Shown: piece after piece, positions 55,129 through 64,000 of the stretch
Layout: every line of letters begins with the position of its first letter
Position numbering within the stretch: position 1 is the first letter of the stretch
NCBI RefSeq assembly: GCF_905120355.1
Contig: NZ_CAJHOB010000003.1
Location: 62,001-126,000 of the forward strand
From: Azonexus hydrophilus
Lineage (GTDB): Bacteria; Pseudomonadota; Gammaproteobacteria; Burkholderiales; Rhodocyclaceae
Direction of reading: 5' to 3'
Length of the DNA stretch: 64,000 nucleotides
The notes under the pieces: generated by a model
What the model saw: the letters and a program-made list of their open reading frames with translations, nothing else
Told to the model about the DNA's origin: nothing
Databases searched by the model: none
Made by a program: the position numbers and the translations under genes

Positions 55129-55665
55129 ATGTCGTTCTGTATCGTTTGCGGCGCTGCTGGCCAGCGTCTGGTGCCTCCAGGTGACAACCTGCCGCGTCTG
55201 GTCTGCTCACGCTGTGGACATATTCATTACGAAAACCCCCGCATGGTAGTTGGCTGTATTGCCGAATGGGACGGACAAATTCTTCTGTGCCGGCGCGCCA
55301 TTGAACCACGCCGCGGCTTTTGGACACTACCTGCCGGCTTCATGGAAAACGGCGAAAGTGCCGCTGCGGCCGCACGCCGGGAGACGCATGAGGAAGCTGG
55401 CGCCCTGGTTGCCATCGATGCTGCTTTTGCCATGATCAGTATTGCCCACATCAACCAGATTCACCTGTTTTACCGTGGTCACCTCACCTCTGCCAGCTAC
55501 AGTGCCGGCGAGGAAAGTCTTGAGGTTGCCCTGTTCCGGCCAGAAGCCATTCCGTGGGAAGAACTCTCATTTCGCAGCGTGCGCTTCTGCCTGGAGGTGT
55601 ATCTGCGCGACCGGAGACACCGCGAATTCGGTTTTTATGAGCACGAACTCTTACCGGAATCCTGA
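55129..55665 (+). CDS. NUDIX hydrolase with N-terminal zinc ribbon
   Basis: From ATG at 55129 the product has 178 residues. An N-terminal zinc ribbon (CIVCG and CSRCG pairs) is followed by a NUDIX domain with the box GFMENGESAAAAARRETHEEAGAL. This layout is seen in cytosolic NUDIX hydrolases that act on NADH/ADP-ribose-like substrates; the substrate is not known here. An earlier start at 55075 is open, but MSFC fits the family's usual beginning. It is isolated from both flanking clusters. Confidence 0.88.
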   Translation: MSFCIVCGAAGQRLVPPGDNLPRLVCSRCGHIHYENPRMVVGCIAEWDGQILLCRRAIEPRRGFWTLPAGFMENGESAAAAARRETHEEAGALVAIDAAFAMISIAHINQIHLFYRGHLTSASYSAGEESLEVALFRPEAIPWEELSFRSVRFCLEVYLRDRRHREFGFYEHELLPES

Positions 55666-55678
55666 TCTGAAATCAAAA

Positions 55679-55708
55679 GCCCCGCCAGTGCACTTGCTCT
55701 GGCGGGGC
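55679..55708 (-). terminator. Intrinsic terminator after the ccoGH/DUF3149 genes (possibly shared)
   Basis: GCCCCGCCAG and CTGGCGGGGC form a perfect 10-base stem with a 10-base loop. On the minus strand it is followed by TTTTGATT; on the plus strand by GGTTCATT. It lies between the convergent NUDIX gene and the DUF3149 gene and may stop both. Confidence 0.8.
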
Positions 55709-55748
55709 GGTTCATTCTGTCTGATCAACAGCCAAGAATGATGGGCAT

Positions 55749-55883
55749 TTATTTACCCTGTGCATCCTCTTTGATCTTGTCAGAGAAAATTTTTCCCATA
55801 ACTGCGCCAATTACCACGACACCCACAATGACAACCAGGCTCATCAGGCCGTAGTCACTGGAAAACAAGTCAGTCCAAGCCAT
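55749..55883 (-). CDS. DUF3149-like small membrane protein
   Basis: A 44-residue frame on the minus strand starts ATG at 55883, preceded by GGGAGGTG. It begins MAWTDLFSSDYGLMSLVVIV and has one transmembrane helix (about 14-30), ending with a charged KIKEDAQGK. This matches the DUF3149 family of tiny proteins often found near cbb3 oxidase genes in betaproteobacteria. It lies 23 bases after ccoH. Its function is not known. Confidence 0.82.
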   Translation of the reverse strand: MAWTDLFSSDYGLMSLVVIVGVVVIGAVMGKIFSDKIKEDAQGK

Positions 55884-55906
55884 TTAACACCTCCCTTATT
55901 GAAAAG

Positions 55907-56413
55907 TTATTCCGCTCTAGCGCGCAGGCGCAGCGGCTCATCAAGATCAGCACGCCAGTCTCCCTGAAGGCGCCATTGCCCCGCAGGATCCTCCAGGCTG
56001 ACGTGCCAACGCCCGGCCACGTCTGCGGCCAGAACCCCGTTATAGAAACCCGCCCCTTCGGATTTCATTTCGATGTGCTGATCCCGCCCATCAATGGTCG
56101 GATGCGTCAGATGCAGGGTCAGCGCCTCAGGGTAGAAGCGCGCCTGATCTGCCGACAGCAGCAAGCGCAGCTTGTTGTCGGCCCGCATCAGATCCGCCTG
56201 CAACCCAAGCGCCGCTGCCTGCTGGTCGCGATGCAGGCGCTGGTTGATCCCCAGGCCTTCCTTGTAATAGTCATCCGAAACCAGACCGTCGGCACTTTTG
56301 ACTGCCAGCACAATGGTAATGATGGCGGCAACGATGACCAAGCCTGGTCCCGCCATAAGCAGCCAGGGCCAAGGCTCTTTGTACCAGGGTTTATTTTGTA
56401 CTTGCAAGGTCAT
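55907..56413 (-). CDS. ccoH: Cytochrome cbb3 assembly protein CcoH/FixH
   Basis: The product from ATG at 56413 has 168 residues: one transmembrane helix (about 21-40), then the FixH motif SADGLVSDDYYKEGLGINQR and a periplasmic domain. FixH proteins help cbb3 assembly together with CcoI. A slightly earlier in-frame start (56428) would overlap ccoG by 4 bases and is equally possible. Confidence 0.9.
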   Translation of the reverse strand: MTLQVQNKPWYKEPWPWLLMAGPGLVIVAAIITIVLAVKSADGLVSDDYYKEGLGINQRLHRDQQAAALGLQADLMRADNKLRLLLSADQARFYPEALTLHLTHPTIDGRDQHIEMKSEGAGFYNGVLAADVAGRWHVSLEDPAGQWRLQGDWRADLDEPLRLRARAE

Positions 56414-56424
56414 GCTGTTCATTC

Positions 56425-57828
56425 TCATGGCTTCAGGAAAGTGGCTTTTTCGCGCACGGCAATTTTCGCGTCGCTTTCTGCCTGGATGTTGAAGTAAATG
56501 GGGTTAGCCCCGCTCTTGCCCGATTCTGGCGGCACCTGCACCACTACCGTCACTTCATGATTCTCGGCCGACCGGACTTCAATCGGCGCCTCCTCACTCA
56601 GGCGAATGCCAGCCAGACCGTCCACGGTCAACCGGTAGCGCTGGGCGCTTTCGGTGGTGTTCATGAGCTTCAGGTTGTAAACGTTTTCGATCGAACCATC
56701 GTCCGCCTCGCGCGACAGGGTGGAACGATCCCGGATGACATCCACCATCAGCGGCACACGTGTCGCCATCGACCAGGCTGTCGCCAGACAGATCAACACC
56801 AGAACCGCGGAGTAGAGCACGATGCGGGGGCGTGCCAGATGACTGAGCACATCCTTCTTGGTGAAATGTTGCGCCAGGGCATTCTCGGTCGTGTAGCGAA
56901 TCAGCCCCCGCGGTTTGCCGATCTTGTCCATCACTGGCTCGCAGGCATCAATACATGCGCCACAACCGATACATTCGTACTGAATGCCATTCCGGATGTC
57001 GATGCCAGTCGGACAGACGGCGACGCATAAGCCGCAATCCACGCAGTCCCCCAATTGCTCGCCAGACGCCCCTTTCTTTCTAGCGCCACGTGGCTCACCA
57101 CGTTCCCGATCATAGGTGATGACCAGCGTATCAGGATCAAACATCACCCCCTGGAAGCGGGCATACGGGCACATGTATTTACACACCTGCTCACGCAGGA
57201 AACCCGCCTGCATGTACATGAAGCCGGCATAGAAGAAGACCCAGAAAAACTCCCAACCCGACAAACCAAAGGGCAACGCCGCCAGCAATTCCTGCATCGG
57301 CGTGAAGTACGCCACTAGGGTAAATCCGCTCCATAGCGAAATGATCAACCAGAGTGCATGCTTGACGGTTTTCAGACGAATCTTGCGCGCAGTCAATGGC
57401 CCCTGATCGAGCTTCATGCGCGCCGATCGGTCACCTTCGATCCTGTTTTCCAGCCACATGAAAATTTCGCTATACACCGTTTGCGGGCAGGCATAACCGC
57501 AGAACAGGCGTCCCGCTATGGCAGTAAACAGGAAGAGGGCGTAGGCCGACACAATCAGCAGGACCGCCAGATAGAACACATCCTGCGGCCATAGCACCAG
57601 GCCAAAAAGATAGAACTTGCGCTCGACGATGTGGAACAGGACTGCCTGCCGATCGTTCCAGGTCAGCCATGGCGCCAAGTAGAAAACAGCTTGCGTCAAC
57701 CAGACCAGAATCCAGCGCCAGTTGGCCCACCAGCCCTTGACCTCACGGATGTAGATCTTCTTGTGCTTCTCGTAGAAGGCAACCGCGTGCGGTTCATCCT
57801 TGCTGGGTGGGGTATTTTCAGGTTTCAT
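56425..57828 (-). CDS. ccoG: Cytochrome c oxidase accessory ferredoxin CcoG/FixG
   Basis: The 467-residue membrane protein has several N-terminal transmembrane helices, the CGYACPQTVYSEIF and CKYMCPYARFQGVMFDPDT motifs, two 4Fe-4S clusters (CGLCVAVCPTGIDIRN, CIGCGACIDACEPV) and a C-terminal Ig-like domain. CcoG is linked to copper reduction for cbb3 assembly in related bacteria. The start is the second in-frame ATG; one 2 codons upstream is also possible. Confidence 0.94.
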   Translation of the reverse strand: MKPENTPPSKDEPHAVAFYEKHKKIYIREVKGWWANWRWILVWLTQAVFYLAPWLTWNDRQAVLFHIVERKFYLFGLVLWPQDVFYLAVLLIVSAYALFLFTAIAGRLFCGYACPQTVYSEIFMWLENRIEGDRSARMKLDQGPLTARKIRLKTVKHALWLIISLWSGFTLVAYFTPMQELLAALPFGLSGWEFFWVFFYAGFMYMQAGFLREQVCKYMCPYARFQGVMFDPDTLVITYDRERGEPRGARKKGASGEQLGDCVDCGLCVAVCPTGIDIRNGIQYECIGCGACIDACEPVMDKIGKPRGLIRYTTENALAQHFTKKDVLSHLARPRIVLYSAVLVLICLATAWSMATRVPLMVDVIRDRSTLSREADDGSIENVYNLKLMNTTESAQRYRLTVDGLAGIRLSEEAPIEVRSAENHEVTVVVQVPPESGKSGANPIYFNIQAESDAKIAVREKATFLKP

Positions 57829-57845
57829 TGGCAATCGCTTTTATA

Positions 57846-57885
57846 AAAATGGCACGGCGCGAACGAGGCCGAACCGTGCCATTTT
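57846..57885 (-). terminator. Intrinsic terminator after ccoP
   Basis: AAAATGGCACGG (57846-57857) and CCGTGCCATTTT (57874-57885) form a 12-base stem around a 16-base loop, ending in T on both strands. It lies between ccoP and ccoG, suggesting the ccoNOQP and ccoGH groups are separate transcripts. Confidence 0.85.
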
Positions 57886-57943
57886 GATAAGACCGATGGA
57901 AAAAAGGAAGAGGGCGCAAGACCCTCTCCCAAACCATGACATC

Positions 57944-58837
57944 TTATTTAGCGCTCACGCTCAGAACGTAGGCAGCCAGGAGATGCACCTTCGACTCACC
58001 CAAGAACTCGCCCCAGGCCGGCATCTTGTTGCTGTGACCCTTGGAGATACCGTCGATGATGACGGCTTCCGAAGAACCGTAGAGCCAGGTCTTGTCGGTC
58101 AGATTCGGTGCCCCCAAGGCTTGCATGCCCTTGCCGTCAGGACCGTGACAGCCCGAACAACCTGCCTCGTTGAACGCGGTTGCGCCCTTGCTTGCACGAA
58201 CGGAATCGTTCGGCAGACCCGACAGGGAACGGACATAGTTAGCCAGATCCTTGATCGTTTCGGCGCCGAGTTGCTCATGCGGCGGCATCACACCCATACG
58301 GCCGTTGGTGATCGTTTCCACGATCTGTGCCGGCTCGCCACCCCACTGCCAGTCGGCATCGGCCAGGTTCGGGAAACCCTTGGCACCGCGTGCATCGGCA
58401 CCGTGGCACTGCATGCAGTAGGTCAGGTACAGGCGTTTGCCCATTTCCATGGCCTGCTTGTCGGCCGCGACCGCTTGCAGATCCATTGCCTTGTACTTGT
58501 CGTACAGCGGCTTGACGGCTGCATCCATCTTGGCCACTTCAGCGGTGTGCTGACCGGCCGAAGTCCAGCCCAGCATCCCCTTGAAGTTACCCAGGCCCGG
58601 ATAGAGCGCCAGATAGACCAAGGCGAAAACCACGGTCAGAACATACAGCCAGCTCCACCATTTCGGCATCGGGTTGTTGTATTCCTCCAGGGTTTCATCC
58701 CAAACGTGGCCGGTCGGCACTCCCGGGGTGAACTTTGCCTTGCTCTGCAGGAGCAGGAACACCCAGCAACCAACCACACTCACCAGTACGATCACGATGA
58801 CGTACAGGTTCCAAAATTCGCTCACGAAATCGCTCAT
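57944..58837 (-). CDS. ccoP: cbb3 oxidase diheme cytochrome c subunit CcoP
   Basis: The 297-residue product has two N-terminal transmembrane helices (about 9-32 and 60-80) and two haem c motifs: CMQCH (141-145) and CSGCH (227-231). It delivers electrons to CcoO and the CcoN haem b/copper site. It overlaps ccoQ by 4 bases. Length and motifs are standard. Confidence 0.97.
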   Translation of the reverse strand: MSDFVSEFWNLYVIVIVLVSVVGCWVFLLLQSKAKFTPGVPTGHVWDETLEEYNNPMPKWWSWLYVLTVVFALVYLALYPGLGNFKGMLGWTSAGQHTAEVAKMDAAVKPLYDKYKAMDLQAVAADKQAMEMGKRLYLTYCMQCHGADARGAKGFPNLADADWQWGGEPAQIVETITNGRMGVMPPHEQLGAETIKDLANYVRSLSGLPNDSVRASKGATAFNEAGCSGCHGPDGKGMQALGAPNLTDKTWLYGSSEAVIIDGISKGHSNKMPAWGEFLGESKVHLLAAYVLSVSAK

Positions 58838-59028
58838 TTGCTTTCCTTTGTCTCAGCGATGGCACGGCGGTCGCCCGCCGGGCCGTGATCATCTTCTTCT
58901 GCAAACGGCAGGTTGGCGGCTTCTTCAAACCCCTTTTTGCTGCTTTTGCCGTAAGCCCAGGCCACGATGGCGAGAAAGCAGAGCAATCCCGCAACCGTGA
59001 CGATGGAACGCAGATCGTTGATGTCCAT
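58834..59028 (-). CDS. ccoQ: cbb3 oxidase subunit CcoQ
   Basis: The 64-residue product has one transmembrane helix (TVAGLLCFLAIVAWAYGK) and an acidic cytoplasmic tail, as for FixQ/CcoQ. It stabilises the complex. It overlaps ccoP by 4 bases and starts 9 bases after ccoO, in the usual ccoNOQP order. Confidence 0.94.
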   Translation of the reverse strand: MDINDLRSIVTVAGLLCFLAIVAWAYGKSSKKGFEEAANLPFAEEDDHGPAGDRRAIAETKESK

Positions 59029-59037
59029 TGGTTGTCT

Positions 59038-59673
59038 TTACTTGATGGTGCTCAGCGCCGTACCCATACCTTGCAGGTAGGCAATGAGAACATCCATTTC
59101 GCTCATTTCACCAATGGCAGCCTTGGCACCCTTGATGTCGTCATCGGAGTAAGTCGGCAGGCTGCGCAGATTGGCATACATGCGCAGAACTTCCATCTTC
59201 TTCTCGATGTCGGCACCGACCGTAGCTTTCGCCTTGGTATCAGCGAGGAAGGCAAAGGCGGGCATATTGGATTCCGGCACCACGTCGCGCGGATTCATCA
59301 GGTGGGCACGCTGCCATTCATCCGAATAGCGGCCACCGACACGATGCAGATCCGGCCCGGTACGCTTGGAACCCCACTGGAAGGGGTGGTCATAGACGTA
59401 CTCGCCAGCCACCGAATAGTGGCCATAACGCTCGGTTTCGCCGCGGAACGGACGGATCATCTGCGAGTGGCACAGATAGCAGCCTTCGCGGATATAAACG
59501 TCACGCCCGGCGACCTGCACCGCGCTATAGGGCTTGACGCCCTCGACCGGCGTCGTGGTCGACTTCTGGAAGAAGAGCGGCACGATTTCCAGCAGGCCGC
59601 CGACGCTCACCACCAGCAAGGTGAGCACGATCAGCAGACCGACGCTCTTTTCGATTTGTTCATGCTTAAGCAT
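59038..59673 (-). CDS. ccoO: cbb3 oxidase monoheme cytochrome c subunit CcoO
   Basis: The 211-residue product has one N-terminal transmembrane helix and a haem c site CYLCH (65-69) with axial Met in a later segment. It passes electrons from CcoP to CcoN. It lies 15 bases after ccoN. Size normal. Confidence 0.97.
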   Translation of the reverse strand: MLKHEQIEKSVGLLIVLTLLVVSVGGLLEIVPLFFQKSTTTPVEGVKPYSAVQVAGRDVYIREGCYLCHSQMIRPFRGETERYGHYSVAGEYVYDHPFQWGSKRTGPDLHRVGGRYSDEWQRAHLMNPRDVVPESNMPAFAFLADTKAKATVGADIEKKMEVLRMYANLRSLPTYSDDDIKGAKAAIGEMSEMDVLIAYLQGMGTALSTIK

Positions 59674-59688
59674 TGTTATTCCCCCTAA

Positions 59689-61116
59689 TCAGGCGTGATG
59701 AGCAGCCGGAGCGATCACCGGCACGTTCTGCACCTTGCCGCCCGCCATCGTCTTGAACATGTTGTAGGCCATGATGATCATACCAACCAGGAACAACACG
59801 CCACCCAGCCAGCGGATCGCCCAGAACGGATAGGAACCCTTGACCGATTCGACAAAGCTGTAAGCCAGGGTGCCGTCGGCATTGACCGCACGCCACATCA
59901 GGCCCTGCATCACGCCGGCAATCCACATCGAAGCGATATAGAGCACGGTACCGATGGTGGCGATCCAGAAGTGAGCGGTCACCAGACCGGTGCTGTACAT
60001 GCCCGACTTGCCGAACAGACGCGGCAGCAGGTAGTAGATGGAGCCGATCGACACCATGGCCACCCAGCCCAGAGCGCCGGAGTGCACGTGGCCGACGGTC
60101 CAGTCGGTGTAGTGCGACAGGGCATTCACGGTCTTGATCGACATCATCGGGCCTTCAAAGGTAGACATGCCATAGAAGGACAGCGAGGTGATCAGGAACT
60201 TCAGAACCGGGTCGTCGCGCAGTTTGTGCCAGGCACCCGACAGGGTCATGATGCCGTTGATCATGCCGCCCCAGGACGGCGCCAGCAGGATCAGCGAGAA
60301 CAGCATGCCGACCGACTGCGTCCAGTCCGGCAGCGCGGTGTAGTGCAGGTGGTGCGGACCGGCCCACATGTAGGTGAAGATCAGCGCCCAGAAGTGCACC
60401 ACCGACAGGCGGTAGGAATACACCGGACGACCGGCCTGCTTCGGCACGAAGTAGTACATCATGCCGAGGAAGCCGGCGGTGAGGAAGAAGCCCACGGCGT
60501 TGTGGCCGTACCACCATTGCACCATGGCATCCTGCACGCCGGCGTAGGCGGAGTAGGACTTGGTCAGGGTGATGGGCACTTCAGCGCTGTTGACGATGTG
60601 CAGCAGGGCCACCGCAATGATGAAGGCGCCGAAGAACCAGTTGGCGACGTAGATATGCGACACCTTGCGCGTGGCGATGGTACCGAAGAAGACCACAGCG
60701 TAGGATACCCAGACGACGGCGATCAGGATGTCGATCGGCCATTCCAGTTCCGCGTATTCCTTACCCGTCGTGATCCCCAGCGGGAAGCTGATGGCAGCGA
60801 GCAGGATGATCAGTTGCCAGCCCCAAAAGGTCAGTGGGATCAGCGGACCGCCCCAGAGGCGGGTGTGGCAGGTGCGTTGAACGCACCAGTACGACGTGGC
60901 GAACAGAGCGCAGCCACCGAACGCAAAAATCACCGCGTTGGTGTGCAGCGGACGCAGACGCCCGAAGGTCAGCCAAGGGCCAAAATTCAGCTCCGGCCAG
61001 ACCAGTTGTGCAGCAATGATGACGCCGACCAGCATGCCGACGATACCCCAAATGACGGTCATCACGGAAAACTGCCGGATAACCTTGTCATTGTATGTGG
61101 TTTGTGTTCCAGACAT
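59689..61116 (-). CDS. ccoN: cbb3 oxidase catalytic subunit CcoN
   Basis: The 475-residue integral membrane protein has about 12 helices and the haem-copper oxidase core. Conserved segments include [37 protein letters not shown] (copper/haem ligand region), [13 protein letters not shown] and [20 protein letters not shown]. It reduces oxygen to water at low oxygen tension. The FNR box and -10-like hexamer upstream point to anaerobic/microaerobic control. Confidence 0.97.
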   Translation of the reverse strand: MSGTQTTYNDKVIRQFSVMTVIWGIVGMLVGVIIAAQLVWPELNFGPWLTFGRLRPLHTNAVIFAFGGCALFATSYWCVQRTCHTRLWGGPLIPLTFWGWQLIILLAAISFPLGITTGKEYAELEWPIDILIAVVWVSYAVVFFGTIATRKVSHIYVANWFFGAFIIAVALLHIVNSAEVPITLTKSYSAYAGVQDAMVQWWYGHNAVGFFLTAGFLGMMYYFVPKQAGRPVYSYRLSVVHFWALIFTYMWAGPHHLHYTALPDWTQSVGMLFSLILLAPSWGGMINGIMTLSGAWHKLRDDPVLKFLITSLSFYGMSTFEGPMMSIKTVNALSHYTDWTVGHVHSGALGWVAMVSIGSIYYLLPRLFGKSGMYSTGLVTAHFWIATIGTVLYIASMWIAGVMQGLMWRAVNADGTLAYSFVESVKGSYPFWAIRWLGGVLFLVGMIIMAYNMFKTMAGGKVQNVPVIAPAAHHA

Positions 61117-61214
61117 GAACCCACCTCTCGTTAATGAAAAACGGAATGCCGCCCATCCAAAAACCCCGGGACGGCACCTAGACGCGGATGGTATTCTAGC
61201 TGAAAGGGGGTGTT

Positions 61215-61228
61215 TTGACCTAGATCAA
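61215..61228 (-). promoter_or_regulatory. FNR/Anr box upstream of ccoN
   Basis: TTGACCTAGATCAA differs from the FNR consensus TTGAT-N4-ATCAA at one position. It is centred about 105 bases before the ccoN start. A -10-like TACCAT lies at 61193-61188, so a start near 61180 would put the box at about -41, the class II position. This is the expected oxygen control of cbb3. Confidence 0.75.
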
Positions 61229-61298
61229 CCTACCATTTATCTGGTCGCAACCCTTCGCGCTTTCCTACCACCTCTGCGACAAACAGCTTTTTGCGCGC

Positions 61299-61325
61299 AA
61301 AAAAAGGGTGCGTCGCAACGCACCC
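61299..61325 (-). terminator. Intrinsic terminator after ccoIS
   Basis: On the minus strand ACGCACCC... in the reverse sense the stem is GGGTGCGT/ACGCACCC (61306-61325) with loop CGCA, followed by seven T (plus-strand A at 61299-61305). It should end the ccoI-ccoS transcript before ccoN. Confidence 0.85.
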
Positions 61326-61397
61326 CAACCCCAACAGAGAATCAATGCGAGACACCCGGTCTCGCCTGGGTGCGTATGATGCGCACTTGCCCTGCAA

Positions 61398-61622
61398 CTA
61401 CGGTTGACCTGGGTCAACTGGTAACATTTTTTCCTTGTTTTTTTCCGGCGTCGATTCTGCAATTCGCCCCTGGGCAGCTTCGTCATCGTCCATCAACACT
61501 TTGAAGCCGGGCCCTTCGAGATCGTCGAACTGGCCGCTTTTCACCGACCACCAGAACGCCACGGCAATCCCGAACACCAGCACTACCGAGACCGGCACCA
61601 ATAGATAGACCACTTCCATCAA
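61398..61622 (-). CDS. ccoS: cbb3 oxidase maturation protein CcoS
   Basis: The 74-residue product has one N-terminal transmembrane helix and the CcoS signature [20 protein letters not shown]. CcoS is needed for cofactor insertion into cbb3. Its start overlaps the ccoI stop (ATGA, 4 bases). The C-terminal codons contain a perfect FNR-like palindrome at 61404-61417. Confidence 0.94.
   Translation of the reverse strand: MMEVVYLLVPVSVVLVFGIAVAFWWSVKSGQFDDLEGPGFKVLMDDDEAAQGRIAESTPEKNKEKMLPVDPGQP
61404..61417. promoter_or_regulatory. FNR-like palindrome in the end of ccoS
   Basis: TTGACCTGGGTCAA is a perfect inverted repeat (TTGACC/GGTCAA) inside the last ccoS codons, 189 bases upstream of the ccoN FNR box. 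It resembles the FNR consensus but both half-sites have C where T/A is expected. It may be a second control site or chance. Confidence 0.35.
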
Positions 61623-64000
61623 TCCACCTCCAGACGCTGGATACGCAGCGAATTCAAGACCACCAGAAGCGAGCTCAGGGACATTCCTATGCCCGCCATC
61701 CAGGGGGTGACGTAACCGGCAATCGCTGCCGGCAACGCCACAATGTTATAGGCAAATGACCACCACAGATTCTGCCGGATCACCACCAGGGTCAACGCCG
61801 CCCGCTGCAGGCCGTGTTGCAGATGCGCCAGATTTTCCGACAGCAGGACGAAATCTGCCTGTGTCCGCGCCAGCTGCGCACCACCGCCCATGGCAATCGA
61901 CACCTGAGCCAGCGCCAGCACCGGCGCATCATTGACGCCATCGCCGACCATCGCCACCACCGCGCCTGCCGCCTGCAGCTCGCTGACGCAGGCGTGCTTG
62001 CCATCGGGCGTCACCCCGGCATGCACGGTTCTGATCCCAAGGGCTGCCGCCACCCAGGCCGCCACAGCCGGCGCATCGCCGGTCAGCAGCACGACCTCCT
62101 TACCGTACGCCCGCAAGCGATCGATCAAGCCACGAGCTTCCGGCCGCAACTCATCGCCGATGCGGAACAACGCCAGCGCCCCGGCCGCATCGGCCAGCAG
62201 CACCACCGTATCACCGCTTTCCAGCCAGGCCTCCGCCGCTGGCGGCAGCTGTTGCCCTGATTCGGCAAGGGCGTAGGCCGGACGGCCGATGCGGTACATC
62301 TGGCCGGCAATCTCGCCGGCAATCCCCTGACCCGGCACACTGACCGCTTCACTCACCGGCGGCAGATCCACTCCCGCCTGCGCCGTGCGCAAGGCCTGCG
62401 CCAGCGGATGCTCAGACGCCTGCTCCAACGCTGCCGCCAGCGCCAGACAGCGTTCGCGCGACACATCGGTGCGCAGACAGAGCACATCGATCAGCCGCAT
62501 CTGGCCGCTGGTCAAGGTGCCGGTTTTGTCGAACACGAAGTGAGTGGCCCGCGCCAGGGTCTCAATCGCATGTCCACGCGTCACCAGCAAACCATCGCGC
62601 GCCAAAGAACCCGCAGCAACCGTCAGGGCAATCGGCGTCGCCAGCGACAGGGCACAGGGGCAGGTCACCACCAGCACCGACACGGTAATCCACAATGCCT
62701 TGGACGGATCCACCAGATACCAGCCGAGCGCCGTACCGGCTGCCACCAGCAGCAGAACCGCAACAAAATAAGCGGCAATGCGGTCAGCCAGCTCGACGAT
62801 GCGCGGCTTCTCCATCGCCGCGCGTTCCATCAGAGCGATGATGGCAGACAAGCGCGTCGCCTCGCCCACCTGCTCGACGCGCACCACCAGCGGACTCTCG
62901 GCATTGATCGTGCCGCCGGTCACGGCATCTCCGGGCAGCTTCGCCACGGGGCGGCTTTCGCCCGTCAGCAGCGACTCATCGGCCGAGCTGCTGCCTTCGA
63001 CCACCACCCCATCCACCGGAATGATTTCACCGGGACGCACCAGAACGTGATTACCCACCGCCAGATCCGCCACCAGCACCTGTTCCGTTTCACGCGCCTG
63101 CGGGAATTGCGCCAGTTTTTGCGCAAAGGCGGGCAGCAGTTTGGTCAGCGCCTCGGTCACGCTCAGGGCTTTCTGGCGTGCCGTCATTTCTAGATAACGC
63201 CCGCCAAGCAGGAAAAACACAAACATGGTGACCGAATCGAAATAGACTTCGCCGCCGCCCTGCACGGTTGCCCAGCAACTGGCGACAAAGGCACCGCCCA
63301 CCCCCAAGGCCACCGGCACATCCATCCCCACCCGCCACAGCTTGAGGTCACGCCAGGCATTGCGGAAAAACGGCGCCGATGAATAGAACACCACCAGCAC
63401 GGTCAGCACTAGGCTAGCCCAGCGCATCAGGGTTTCAATATCGACGCTCATCTCGCCGTTGGCGATATACACCGGGTAGGCGTACATCATCACCTGCATC
63501 ATGCCGAAACCGGCCACCCACAGGCGCCACATGGCCTGCCGCCGTTCCTTGCGGGTGATCTCCTCGTTACGCGCCGCATCATAGGGATAGGCCCGGTAAC
63601 CAATGGCCGCCACCGCCTGCAGAATGGCCGACAGCCTGATCTGCCGCTCATCCCAGCGCACCCGCGCCCGCCGCGTGGTGTAATTGATATCGACCGCCAC
63701 CACCCCCGGCAACTTGCCGATGTGCTGCTCGTTCAGCCAGATACAGGCCGAGCAGGTGATGCCTTCAAGCAGCAGCGAAGCCTCGCGCTCATGCTCGCCG
63801 AGCGCCTTGACAAAGCTCTTCTGGAATTCAGCATGATCGAACAGGGCGACCTGATCGAGGATGGCGGGTAGCGCATCGCGCGGCGACTCCGGCAGGGCAT
63901 CGCGGCTGCGGTAATAATCCGCCAGACCGTTGTCGACGATCGACTGCGCCACCGCCTGACAGCCCAGGCAACACATCGTCTGCGGCACATCGTTGATGGT
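61619..64000 (-). CDS. ccoI: Copper-translocating P-type ATPase CcoI/FixI (N-terminus outside window)
   Basis: The frame is open to the window edge, giving 793 residues. It has a CCxxC site (MCCLGCQAV), a metal-binding domain with [13 protein letters not shown], membrane helices with the CPC copper path ([17 protein letters not shown]), the phosphorylation site [10 protein letters not shown] and [10 protein letters not shown]. CcoI supplies copper to CcoN. A GTG at 63988 could be read as a start but relatives begin with an extra Cys-containing region, so it is probably longer. Confidence 0.95.
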   Translation of the reverse strand, partial: TINDVPQTMCCLGCQAVAQSIVDNGLADYYRSRDALPESPRDALPAILDQVALFDHAEFQKSFVKALGEHEREASLLLEGITCSACIWLNEQHIGKLPGVVAVDINYTTRRARVRWDERQIRLSAILQAVAAIGYRAYPYDAARNEEITRKERRQAMWRLWVAGFGMMQVMMYAYPVYIANGEMSVDIETLMRWASLVLTVLVVFYSSAPFFRNAWRDLKLWRVGMDVPVALGVGGAFVASCWATVQGGGEVYFDSVTMFVFFLLGGRYLEMTARQKALSVTEALTKLLPAFAQKLAQFPQARETEQVLVADLAVGNHVLVRPGEIIPVDGVVVEGSSSADESLLTGESRPVAKLPGDAVTGGTINAESPLVVRVEQVGEATRLSAIIALMERAAMEKPRIVELADRIAAYFVAVLLLVAAGTALGWYLVDPSKALWITVSVLVVTCPCALSLATPIALTVAAGSLARDGLLVTRGHAIETLARATHFVFDKTGTLTSGQMRLIDVLCLRTDVSRERCLALAAALEQASEHPLAQALRTAQAGVDLPPVSEAVSVPGQGIAGEIAGQMYRIGRPAYALAESGQQLPPAAEAWLESGDTVVLLADAAGALALFRIGDELRPEARGLIDRLRAYGKEVVLLTGDAPAVAAWVAAALGIRTVHAGVTPDGKHACVSELQAAGAVVAMVGDGVNDAPVLALAQVSIAMGGGAQLARTQADFVLLSENLAHLQHGLQRAALTLVVIRQNLWWSFAYNIVALPAAIAGYVTPWMAGIGMSLSSLLVVLNSLRIQRLEVD

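Noticed and set aside
59695-61134. 479-codon open frame opposite ccoN
   Set aside because: Antisense to ccoN, extremely His/Gln/Asp-rich and lacking any membrane or enzyme motif.
63986-63988. GTG as the start of ccoI
   Set aside because: The frame stays open to the window edge and relatives have more N-terminal residues, so the gene is treated as partial.

Overview
The window is a dense, high-GC block from a Gram-negative, polarly flagellated bacterium. The gene order (fleSR, fliEFGHIJKLMNOPQR, flgABCDEFGHIJKL, flhBAF-flhG-fliA-motCD, a large che cluster, then cbb3 oxidase) points to a betaproteobacterium, probably of the Rhodocyclales (Dechloromonas/Azonexus-like). That taxonomic call is inference from gene content and order; no rRNA or other marker is present.

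Layout. 1-1613 (+): the 3' end of a FliK-like gene, a stand-alone FlhB-C-terminal-like gene, a YcgR/PilZ flagellar brake gene and a small membrane protein. 1706-4697 (-): fliE and the sigma-54 regulatory pair fleR-fleS. 4836-15639 (+): fliFGHIJ-KLMNOPQR, the MS ring, switch, export ATPase complex, hook-length control and export gate. 15629-26719 (-): an orphan lipoprotein, flgL and flgK, then flgJIHGFEDCB, the rod, hook, rings and junction. 26868-28390 (+): flgA, flgM, flgN. 28387-36245 (-): motD, motC, fliA, flhG, flhF, flhA, flhB. 36443-54951 (-): cheA, cheZ, cheY, two cheV, a STAS gene, cheB, cheD, cheR, two chemoreceptors, cheW, a second cheA, a second cheY, motB, motA. 55129-55665 (+): a NUDIX hydrolase. 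55749-64000 (-): a DUF3149 small protein, ccoH, ccoG, ccoPQON, ccoS and ccoI, which runs off the window.

Regulation. The flagellar genes look arranged in a Pseudomonas/Vibrio-like hierarchy. FleS/FleR would activate sigma-54; good -24/-12 promoters precede fliE, fliK and flgB. FliA (sigma-28) and its anti-sigma FlgM form the late checkpoint, and a good sigma-28 promoter precedes flgM. FlhF and FlhG would set pole position and number of flagella. There are two stator pairs (MotAB and MotCD) and two CheA kinases sharing one visible CheW plus two CheV adaptors. The cbb3 oxidase (microaerobic respiration) has an FNR/Anr box before ccoN and an intrinsic terminator separating it from ccoIS.

No clearly new system is proven here. 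The best leads are the FliK-like/FlhB-C-like pair, an FlhG with a degenerate P-loop, a CheZ with extra copies of its CheY-docking motif, a receptor that joins an Aer-type PAS to a periplasmic domain, an alanine-rich insert in the hook protein, and a STAS gene inside the chemotaxis cluster. No gene-free stretch exceeds 300 bases, and no tRNA, rRNA, CRISPR or insertion sequence was seen.
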